A stretch of 64,000 bases of DNA from Arcuatula senhousia (taxonomy: Eukaryota > Mollusca > Bivalvia > Mytilida > Mytilidae). The stretch spans positions 20,106,001-20,170,000 of the forward strand of contig OZ020317.1 of NCBI GenBank assembly GCA_963971305.1, in the 5' to 3' direction. Below are positions 28,101-40,100 of this stretch, one piece after another (within the stretch, counting starts at the first letter, position 1; every line of letters starts with the position of its first letter). Position numbers and translations under genes: made by a program. The notes under the pieces are model-generated. The model did not search any database. It saw only the letters and a list, made by a program, of their open reading frames with translations, and had not been told where the DNA came from.

Positions 28101-31100
28101 CTGCCTAATATTCACCATTTGATAAATAGGATTTTTCACTTTGTTAAATCTGGCCAAAATTGATTATGTAGATGGAATAACAAGAGGCTCCCAGGAGCCT
28201 GAATCGCTCACCTGACATGTGCCTGAAGTTAAGGTTATAAGGCAAAATCTATTTAACGTTGAAAGGGTCATAAGATTAATAAGGGGGTCATCTGACAATA
28301 TGGTGGATCTAAAGGTGCTGATCACTTTTGTTCTCTATCAAAATCTAAAAATCTGTCACCCTTTTTGAGTTTTTTGCAAAAAAATGCAGTATAACCTAAT
28401 GTTCTATTTTTAGCCACAGCGGCCATGTTTTACAACCAATCGAAAATCCCCACTACAGTTCTATACACTTAATAATAATAAACAATAATACCAAGTTTGG
28501 TTCCATTTGGACTTAAAGTGTCAGAGGAGTTAACATTTTCAATATAAGGAAATGCAGTTAAAATGCTCAATTTTGACATTCCAAGGGCAATAACTCCTAA
28601 AAGGAAAGGTCCTACAACGTTGACCCTGTTACATATTTTGTAGATCTTGATGCTTTTAACAATATGCAATTTAAATTTTTCAAATATCTTGTATAGTTTT
28701 CAAGATATTGAGCTCAACAGGTGCAAAATTTGCAAAAAATCCACAAAAAGGGCAATAACTCCTACATGGGTTGTTGTATTTTCTTCAAAATTTCAGAGCT
28801 GGTAGATCTTGAGGTGCTGATCACTTTTGTTCCCAATCAAAATTTTGAAATCTGTCACCGTTTTAGAGTTATTTGCAAAAAACTGCCATTTACCCCTATG
28901 TTCTATTTTTAGCCACAGCGGCCATGTTTTACGACCAATCAAAAATCCCCACATCAGTTCTATACACCTAACGCTAATAAACAACTATACCAAGTTTGGT
29001 TGCATTTGGACTTAAAGTGTCAGAGGAGTTAACGTTTTCAATGTAATGAGGAAATGCTGTTAAAATGCTAAATTTTGACGTTCTAAGGGCAATAACTCCT
29101 AAAAGGAAAGGTCCTACAACGTTGACCCTATTACATATTTTGTAGATCTTGATGTGCTTAACAATATGCAATTTAAATTTCTCAAATATCTAGTATAGTT
29201 TTCAAGATATTGAGCTCAACAGGTGCAAAATTTGCAAAAAATCCACAAAAAGGGCAATAACTCCTACATGGGTTGTTGTATTTTCTTCAAAATTTCAGAG
29301 CTGGTAGATCTTGAGGTGCTGATCACTTTTGTTCCCAATCAAAATTTTGAAATCTGTCACCGTTTTAGAGTTATTTGCAAAAAACTGCCATTTATCCCTA
29401 TGTTCTATTTTTAGCCACAGCGGCCATGTTTTACGACCAATCAAAAATCCCCACATCAGTTCTATACACCTAATGCTAATAAACACCTATACCAAGTTTG
29501 GTTCCATTTGGACTTAAAGTATCAGAGGATTTAACGTTTTCAATGTAATGAGGAAATGCTGTTAAAATGCTCAATTTTGACGTTCTAAGGGCAATAACTC
29601 CTAAAAGGAAAGGTCCTACAACGTTGACCCTGTTACATATTTTGTAGATCTTGATGTGCTTAACAATATGCAATTTAAATTTCTCAAATATCTAGTATAG
29701 TTTTCAGGATATTGAGCTTAACATGTGCAAAATTTGCAAAAAATCCACAAAAAGGGCAATAACTCCTACATGGGTTGTTGGATTTTCTTCAAAATTTCAG
29801 AGAAGGTAGATCTTGAGGTGCTGAACACTTTTACCCTGCCAGAATTTTTATATCTGTAGCCATTTTTGAGTTATTTGCAAAAAACTGCATTTTACCCCTA
29901 TGTTCTATTTTTAGCCATGGCGGCCATGTTTTACGACGAATCAAAAATCCCCACAACAATTCTAAGCACCGAATGCTAATGAACAACCATACCAAGTTTG
30001 GTTGCAATTGGACTTATGGTGTCAGAGGAGTTAACGTTTTAAAAAGTTTACGGACGACGGACGACGGACGAACGACGGACGGACGACGGACGGACGACGG
30101 ACGCCAAGTGATGACAATAGCTCACATGACCCTTCGGGTCAGGTGAGCTAAAAAGCTTCGCCGAGCGCAGCATGATACGACTGCAACATGTTGAACCCTG
30201 TAGGTTTTAGGCCCAATATGGATAGTCAATTGTTCTGAACACATGCAGCCCATGGTGGACTTTCCACTCACATTTGAAAAGCCTATTGTGGATTGATGAG
30301 TTTTGATTACTGGAATTTTTTGGTAAAGTTTGAACGAGTAAAAAAGTATCTATTTTGGCCCCTAATTATGTAATAGTGGAAAAAAGGGGGGGGTCGCAAA
30401 TTTTTTTTCTGAAATTTGTATCCGCTATTTGACAAGAACAAACATGAAAAAAAATGTTCAAAATCATACCATAAATAAAAAAGTTTCGATTTTGGCCCCT
30501 AATTATGTAATAGGGGGAAAAAGTGGGGTCGCAAAAAGTATTTCTTAATTTGGATCCGCTATTTGACAAGAACAAACATGCAAAAAAAAATTTCAAAATC
30601 GGACCACAAATAAAAAAGTTTAGATTTTTGCCCCTTTTGACCCCAAATTTCATAACAGGGAAAAGAGGGGGTGCGAAAATTCATCAGGTTCAATCTTTTA
30701 TTGTAGAAACATTCTTGACAAATTTCACAGCAATAGGCCAACTAAGATTAAAGTTATAATGGAAACAAATTCAAGATTTGTTCATATTTGCCCCTTTGGG
30801 CCCCTTATTTCGAAACGAAAAAAAGGGGGGACCCCAAAAATCAATCCCATTCATCCTTTTATGGTAAGGAACATTGCTGTCAAATTACAAAGCAATGGGA
30901 TAACTAGAACTTAAGCTATCATGCCAACAAACATAAAAGTAGCATTTTTGCCCCTTTTTGGCCCCTAATTTTGAAACTAAAATGGGGGGACTCGAAATCA
31001 ATCCCATTCATCCTTTTATGGTAAAGAACATCATTGTCAAATTTCATAGCAATCGGATAACTTGAACTTAAGTTATTGTGGTAACACTAAAGTTAACAGA

Positions 31101-34100
31101 CACCGCGGACGACAACGACAATGACGACGACAACGACAGTATCATACCATTATACGTCTGCAATGTTTTTGCGGTCATATAAAAAGCATTCATGATACTC
31201 CAGCAACAAGACAAAACTTCCAGACTTATAGACTTATCTCCCTTTCTTTGCATTTGGATCATTTTGGTGTAATCTTCCACTTTTTTCAATCTTGAAAATG
31301 TTTTTTTTAAAATTTATAAGTTATATTTATGTTCAGTCACAAAACATTGCTCATGTCAAAGGTTTTTTTTTCAATTAAGTAGACATCAGCTTTACATGTA
31401 AAAGTGATATAAAATTAGAAGTTTAAAATGTTGGAAAATTGTACAAATCCATGATAATCAGCACAGAGTGTGGTTGTTGTACTTCAATTAGTTCTCTATT
31501 TTTTTTACACATTAAATACCTTGAAAGTTCTTCAGTGCATCTTCACTTCCATTGTTCAATTTAATACTCCACTGAAAAAAAATTCACAAAATACATGGTC
31601 AGTTTAATGATGGGGGAAACTGAAGTACCCTGGAGGTAATCTCTGACCATGGGCAGGTAACTTTTTAATATCTTATCTTGATAATATCATATTTAACTAA
31701 ATGTACTGTAAATGTACTTATTTTCGCGGGTACTTATTTTCGCGATTTCCCTGTTTGAAACAAGTTCGCGGGTACTTAATTTCACGGTTTTTCTCATTGA
31801 CCATTCACGGTTTTCGTGGATTAATGATTTAAAGTTAATATAAACCTAAAATAACGGTCCTTTATTAATAATTCGTGATTAACATAAATACTGACGACAA
31901 CTGACTAATTGATTGAGGCTATGAGTTTGTAAGTTCTTTAACATTTAATTTAATTTCTTTCAAATGTCGTATTTGTAAATATGTTTGTTGGTCAATTATA
32001 AATTGAAGTGCATTCTTGATTTACTAATTACTCAGAAGCCTAATTAACGATCAAAATTTATTTTGGCTACAATTCTATAATCCGTCTGTCATTTAAAACT
32101 GTTATCAATTATCACACAATTAAATGGTTAAAAGGTGTCAATTTGGATCATGGTCAGCTTGGGTCATTGACTTCTAGCGTGGAAAGGTCAAAGGTTGCGT
32201 ACAATAAAAATCAAGGTTAGCTTGGGTCGATTGTAAAGATGTTTTGATAACAATCCCTTTGATGTTTGTCATTCACATAGAACCGTTACTTTCAACATCG
32301 AGAGTACACTCTAGCCATTAAGTATTAAATGAAAACAAAGGTTAATATTTTTTTCCAAAAATATGGTATTTAATTTCACGGGTATTTATTTTCGCGGAAA
32401 TTAAGTGACCGCGAAATCCGTGAAAATAAATACCACGCGAAAATAAGTACGTTTACAGTATACAATATTAAGGTTTTCTATACTCTTGATTCATTAATAT
32501 CTAAAATGTGTCCAAACATATATCTTCCCATATTAGGACTGTTCCAGAATTAAATGTGTGGGGGGTCAGGAGGCACTTTTTTCTTTACCCCACCACCCAT
32601 CAAAAAATAAATAATTTTTATCATTGTTTCTTCACAAAATATTTCTAAAACACCCACCACCCACCATATATGTAATAGAAATTCCTCCCGACCCCCCCCC
32701 CCCCCCCACACGATTAAGGATAGGATGATCTAGAGGTTGGTTCATTCAACATTTGTACACACAGAACACAGAATAAAATAGGTGTAAAACTTTTAAACAT
32801 TGATCTTACTGTAGAACTGCTGGCTACCATTGTCATTTTTTGAAAATTACAGCTTGTTTTTATAATTTGTTTCATGTACTTTTATTCCACATCTTATTAT
32901 AGTCTACTTGTGGAGTAACATTGGGAAAAGGTCTTAAACATTAAACATAGATCTTACAGTAGCACTGCCAGTTATTATGAGGTTTGGTCGATTTAATGGT
33001 TCATTCATCAGCCAAGACTTGTACACATAGAACATGGATGTATTGACCATGGGATGCCATAGAAAATCCTACAAATACAAAATACAGTAAATTTATTCAA
33101 TGTTGGTGTTTTACACCTGCAATGCTTTCACATGCACAGGGGTATCATAGACAATCTCATGTCTACATGTTTAGGAATCAGCCTCCTAACACAAAATTAT
33201 TTTACATTTATCTTTGACAGCGATAATATTTGCCTGTTGTTGCTTTGTTCGAACCCTCCCCCCAACCCATTTTCATTTCCAGGACACTAAAGCCTGTTTT
33301 GAAAACTTAAAAGGTGCATGCTTAAAATTTTTTTTACTCAACTCATAACTGGGTCAAGAATATCCAATTAAACTTGGTAGTCCTTCCACAAATCTTGCCG
33401 CTAAATTTGTAATTTTTTGTCAATCAGGACCAACAGGTACCGCAAATCTAAGAAATTTGATAAATCACAAGTTGTTGTTTTTTCTTTTAAAGATGAAAGA
33501 TGGAAGTTTGCGATTGGTACCTTTTGAAATGCCTGTAACAAGTCAGGACCATTGTCATTTTCAATTTCTCTTGTGTGGTTTGCCTTGAGTTGCCTAATCT
33601 TCTTGCACTTCTGAGACTGATCCCAGTGTGATGATTTTGTTATTACCTTAAGATTTATTCAGATACTTACGGCTGATACTTTGATCTTATCATCCTTAAA
33701 CTTGAGATTTGAATGAGCTTTCTGTCGCTTTAATGGTTCAACACTTAATAGATTGACAAACTGGTAGTACAACTGTCTGATTCTAGAGTCACCAACAAAG
33801 GAGATGTGGTTTCTCTTCCCCCAGTATGAGATGTAATGCATGCACATCCTGGCATCACTGAAATCAAGAATATCGATAAACTGTCAGAGTCAAAAATGGC
33901 CAGATTTGTAAAACAGGGAGTAAGTGAACATTACAACAGACCTCAAATCCATTCCCACATTACGGGACCCCACCTTGATGCTGTGTACAAAATATCAAGT
34001 GGCTGTGAAAACTGTTAAAATTTCTTCAGCCACCCAACAATCATCATTTTATAACCCTGATATTTCACTACGTGAAATCCAGCCAAAAAATTGTCAAAAG

Positions 34101-37100
34101 TAAAAAAAATTTATTAAACAGGAAGTAGGTGAGTAATAAACCTCAAGTTTAATCTCATATTATCTCTAATGCTGTATACAAATTATCAAGTAGATGTCAC
34201 TGTGATTAGCAGTTGCTGAGAAAACTATTTCAATTTTTTTTTCTTGCCTGTCGCCTGATATTCACCATTTTATAACCTGGATTTTTCACTTTGTGAAATC
34301 CAGCAAAAAATAGAACATTCAATACAAGTGAAGTTGATTGAGCAATTCTTTGAGGATAATACTCTTTTATGCATTCGTGTTTCAAAAATAATATTTGTTT
34401 AATATGTAGTGAAAATATATTTCTATACATGTCTATTTTTGATGCCATTCATTATACATATGCATGTTGATTTTCAAAAGTTTATGGCTTCCTTTGTTAA
34501 TTATCTGAGTTAATCCCTTAAATAAACAGTTTAACAATCAAGGCAAGTGAAGAAGAGATGAAAACCAAGAGATTTATGTTAGCAGGAGATTTTGTGGGAG
34601 GAAAACACGTTAGTGGGAGATTCTTGTCTCACACGTGGGAGACTTTATGTTAGTGGGAGAATGGTGAAGTTAGCGTGAGTCTCACACTCAAAACGTGATG
34701 GTTAACACGTATGGATTTTGGGTTATTTATAAATAGTTTACATCAAGTTTATTTACGATTGTAACAAATAAACTTTACAAAGCCAGGAGAGGTTGTGCAG
34801 CACTTCAAATTCTTATATAATGCACATATCTTCATATATACTACTTTTGAATACATAGCAACTGTACACAATCATACCCATAGCCAGAATTTTTCAATAG
34901 GGGGTTCGAAAATGTGAAGAGGAGGGTTCAATTTCCCAATTTTTTCTGACTTTAATAGTGCTTAACCCATTTTTCACCTGATTTTTCCCTATTTTGATCA
35001 CTTTTTTTGTCCAAGGGGGGGGGTTCGTCCGAACCCCTCGAACCCCCCGTGGCTACGGGTATGACAATTTAAGAACTGTACTTTTTATGATACATGTAGT
35101 TTTTTTTTCTGAAAGTGTAAGTATCGACAAGAAATTGTCAACACACAGGGAAAGCAAATATAAATTTTTACTTCAAAGTTTCCAAATTTAGAGGCGAGTT
35201 CAACATTCATCATCCTAACTAGGAGTGTCATAGTCAAACTTTATAATTCTTCTGTAAATGACTCTTTCCAGTGTAAGATGACCAGGTTGAGATGCGAGCA
35301 CGTGCAGCGATCTCACACTGGTCAATTAACCAATAATAACCATCGGTACTGATATTGATCGATGATGTCGACCAAAGAAATGCAATGTTACTTTAAACTT
35401 TTGGTTTTTAGAATGAAGTAACCTAAGGTTTCAGAATATAAAAACTTTATTTTTATCGAAGAAATAGGTACATACACGCTTCCTTGGAAAACCTGCAATG
35501 ATCTTTCACTCGTGATAGAATTTTTTGGGTCTTTTGACTCGTTCTGCTGCGCTCCACTCGCAAAAAGACTGAAAAATTCTATCACTCGTGAAAGATCAGA
35601 CGGTCTTTTCCAAGAACTTATGTAAGAACCTATAAATCTTGTCCTACAACTTTTATTGATTGCATATATGTAACTTACTTTTTTGTGTATTTGTGTGTCA
35701 TACAGCCATAAGGTTGCCATGTATTATATCCTGGAAACCGGCCATCACTTAGCAGCCATTTACATGTGTCATTACCTAAAAAATAAACAAGAGGCTCCCA
35801 GGAGCCTGAATCGCTCACCTGGTCTTGATGTCAACCATATAAAGAACTTTGTAGAGCTAAATAAGCTGAACATTTAAGCAAGCAACAGCTTTTCTCTTTC
35901 AGCGAAAGTTTTCATTCTGTAGGCCAAAAATGTGCAAAATGTTATTTATATTAAGGGCCATCTGTTATTTATATTAAGGGCCATCTGAACACTTTGACTC
36001 TATAGAGACTTTCCTTAAGAGCTAAATGAACTGAACATTTAAGCAAGCAACCACTTTTCTTTATCTGCTATAGTTTTCTGTTTGTTTTCATTATAGAAGC
36101 CAAAAACATGAAAACACGTAAATTTAAGGGCAGTACCCCTATAAGGGGTCATCTGACAATTTCGACCCTATGAAGACTTTTGTACAGCTTAATGAGCTGA
36201 GCATTTAAGCAAGCAACAGCTTTTCTCTATCTGCAATAGTTTTCATTCTATAGGCCAAAAACACTATTTTTCGCCTTTAAGGGGCTGTAACCCCTATAAG
36301 GGGTCATCTGACGTCTTCAACCCTATGAAGACTTTTGTAGAGCTTAATGAGCTGAACATTTAAGCAAGCATCAGCTTTTCTCTATCTGCAAAAGTTTTCA
36401 TTCTATAGGCCAAAAAACTATTTTTCACCTTTAAGGGGCTGTAACCCCTATAAGGGGTCATCTGACAACTTCAACCCTATGAAGACTTTTGTAGAGCTTA
36501 ATGAGCTGAACATTTAAGCAAGCAACAGCTTTTCTCTATCTGCAATAGTTTTCATTCTATAGGCCAAAAACACTATTTTTCGCCTTAAAGGGACTGTAAC
36601 CCCTATAAGGGGTCATCTGACAACTTCGACCCTATGAAGACTTTTGTAGAGCTTAATGAGCTGAACATTTAAGCAAGCAACAGCTTTTCTTTATCTGCAA
36701 TAGTTTTCATTCGATGGGCCAAAAACACTATTTTTTGCCTTTAAGGGGCTGTAACCCCTATAAGGGGTCATCTGACAACTTTGACCCTATGAAGACTTTT
36801 GTAGAGCTAAATGAGCTGAACATTTAAGCAAGCAACAGCTTTTCTCTATCTGCAATAGTTTTCATTCTATAAGCCAAAATCCTTAAAAATCGCTATTTTT
36901 CACCTTTAAAGGGCTGTAACCCCTATAAGGGATCATCTGACAACTTTGACCAAATGGAGACTTTTGTAGAACTTTTGATGCTGAAGCAGCAGGGTGGCAT
37001 CAGATTTCATCTATCTCTTATACTTTTTGAATTACAAGCCAAAAACAGTAGTCTGACCCCCCTGGTCTATTTTTAGTAACAGTGGCCATGTTTTTTGGCG

Positions 37101-40100
37101 GATCAAAAATCGAAACACAAGTTTGGTGCAGGACACCCTAAGGATCATTCATACCAAGTTTCATTAAATTCTATCTAGTAGTTTCAGAGGAGAAGATTTT
37201 TGAAAATTGTTAACAGACGACGACAGACGACAGACGACGACGGACGCCAAGTGATGGCAATAGCTCACATGGACCTTCGGTCCAGGTGAGCTAAAAAGTG
37301 TATTCATTACACATGTAGCATACGGTACATGAACGATTATATGTTTAGCCACTTAATTCTATAAAAATACAGCTAGAACACAATATATGAAGTTTTTGAA
37401 AATTAATAGTTTGTCTACTTATCATATCAATTGCAAGCACTGAAACTGAGGGACAGAAGTGACAAATTTTGAAAATACACATGATACATGCAAGAGTTTA
37501 TTGAAAAAAAAACATGATTAATTTAAATACATTTAACAACACAATGACCCAAGTTGATTGTCAATTGACATTCTAATATGGGTCTCTGGAAAGAACAATA
37601 GAAACCATGACGACAAGCCATGTTTAAATTCCAATAAAACACAGGTCGACGTCACAGTTAATTTTGCGACGTCATTATATGATTTTACGCTGAAATAGCC
37701 AACGTCATAAAGGATCATTTGCACATAAACGTAGCAAGAAACAACAAAATGGCTTCTTTAGCATTGTACACTATAGGTTTTTGAAAACACAAAATTGTCA
37801 TATTAGAATAGAAATAATTCATGTCCCGCCGTGGTTTATTTTTGATTTAACCATGGGTGCCCATTATTTTCGTGTATTTAACCCCTCGCTCCGCTGCTTA
37901 CGCTCTGGGTAAAATATCCACGAAAATAATGGGCACCCATGGTTAAATCTCCAATAAACCACAGGCGGCCATGAATTATTTCTTAATTTACGTACAGGGG
38001 CCACCACACTTATGATTGATTGACAGGGAGAAGTTGTCCCTCTGAGCCAAGTATAATGGATAGGTTATAATAAATAATTAGGATGAAGTTAGAGGAAGGT
38101 GACACTATGAAGGGATCACCACAGCTGAAAAATCAAGGGTGCTGGAACATTTGTCAGATTCTTACTGCTTTAAACAATTAATCGTCACATCATGTTTATT
38201 CTAGTATTTGCCTTACATGTACAAATAATGTATATCCATTAAGTAAAGAACATAAAATAAAATAAATTCTTCAAGAACTTCAGGGATTTAGTGCAAAGTT
38301 TACACAAATAAGCATTTGGATAACCTTTTTTAAGACACAGATGTTGGACTTAAATGCTTATAAATATTTTTCAACCTATACATTTTACTTACAATTCTCA
38401 TGTTTGCATTTTTTACTTTTGTGTGTGTATTGTATTGATTTGCCGGGAAAATGACTACATACACTGTCATTTTCTTCTAAGGACCAGGAAGAATATGTTT
38501 ACAAACTTTCAAAAAATGTTTGACATCATAAATTTCATTGTATCAAAGTCTTCTACATGTACAATGTAGCTTTATATACACAAAAAATTAAGCTTAATTA
38601 AATCTTCCCTAAGTCAAATACTAATTTCATTTGATATTGGAATTTTCTTTTTCTTCAATTTTGTTTTGGGCTAGAGTTATCCTTCTAGTCCCAATTTTGG
38701 ACAAATTGTCCCGCCAAAAAGTCACATGATCATTGCTCAATGTAAACAAACATTCTGTCAATCATACATCAAATGTGATTGGCTGCATCGAAATTGCCAT
38801 TATAATTATTCATGGCACCTCCCTATTTTACCTTGTCAGCGACTTTCTTTTTATCTTGCTGATCAGATCAATCCTGTTAATTAGTTGACACAAGACACCT
38901 GTTTTTTAATTAACCAAGGGGCTATAAATATGTCAATGGCCAGGGCTCAATGTACTTAAGAAAAATAGGGAGAAGTGACTTCTCGTCTTCCAGAATTCCG
39001 ACCAGTACCTCCCAGTGGTGGAAGACGGGCCCTGCTCCAGGGACAACAAAGGATACTCTGGAGCAGCTAACACTGGCGGTGGTGTGTCATGGGCTGGACG
39101 ACCCATGGCACATAGCGAGTCTATACCGATTGGTATAAGTCGACGCAGAGGGGCTTTCCCCTAGTCGCGACTATAAATACCCATCAGGAAGTGACTTCTC
39201 TTTCAGATTGGTATTAGGGAGAAGTGGGGAGGGACAGGGAGAAGTGAAGTTATAGCAGGGAGAAGTGGGAATTAAAACTTTATATATACACCTGTGTATG
39301 TATTTATGATATAATACTATAATAGTATATATAGCATTTTGTTATACACTATATATTCTCTAGTTCATTTTAAGAAAACTTGTGGTTTTATCATTTGTAA
39401 CTGATATTTTCTTATGATATTTCTGCATGCTGATGGCCAGAAGAACCATTTTCTTGCATCAGCACAGAGAGTCACGAGGTTTATATTTAATATTTGTCTT
39501 GTTTTCTGACAGGTTTCTATTTAAGATGTTTAAACAATATGTATCATTTACTTATGAGGGACTAATTAGAAGTGAACTGAATGCTCCTGTAATGATTGGG
39601 TTAACTATCATGAGGACCTGCTTTGAACATCTAAGTTGCACAACGTCATCTCTAATAGAAATTGAAGATGAATTCCACTTAGTCATAGTATGTTCTCAGT
39701 TATCTTTATTTAAGTTGTCTTTGTTTAATGAAATAAGTTCTATAGTCCCTTCTTTTAAAAACATGAACTCTCAGTGTAAATTTAACTACATATTTACCTG
39801 TAATGAATACGATATTTGTCATGTTATTATAGATGGAATTAGTAAAATGTACAATAAGAGATGCGAACTAGCGAAGCAATCTTAAATAAAAATTTAAAAT
39901 TTCTTAATCTCGAGGGGATGCTAAGTTCAATCACAATTTTAACTTTCTTGGTAGGAGGCAAGCAGATATTTAAATGGTCATATGTGAACCCTCTTATAAA
40001 TTTATGTATCACCATGCAATTTAACATTGTCATAGTATTGTACTGTTTTTATGAATGTTCTTGTATGTATGTTGTGATAACAATCCAAATGTCTGGATTT

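Larger units (their letters stand above)
27992..31519. other. CASD1 intron 5, about 90% transposon-derived
   Basis: From left to right: a family H relic (28005-28165), a family A element (28179-30154) and a family B element (30149-31185), abutting or separated by a few bases. Only ~330 bp next to exon 5 and ~13 bp next to exon 6 lie outside them. Confidence 0.75.
31572..32957. other. CASD1 intron 4
   Basis: Contains a 750-bp TA-flanked MITE (31706-32458), a run of 16 C (32692-32707) and decayed copies of the exon 4 donor side (32736-32826). No other feature was recognised. Confidence 0.6.

Noticed and set aside
26341..29673. Repeated 60-65-codon frames on both strands (for example those starting [11 protein letters not shown] and [13 protein letters not shown])
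   Set aside because: They recur at 502-bp steps inside family A monomers and are equally open on both strands, which is what tandem AT-rich repeats give. No domain was recognised.
39427..39885. A 152-codon plus-strand frame as a novel gene
   Set aside because: It resembles the tail of LINE reverse-transcriptase proteins, ends near a short terminal repeat, and lies inside a transposon-bounded segment of CASD1 intron 1.
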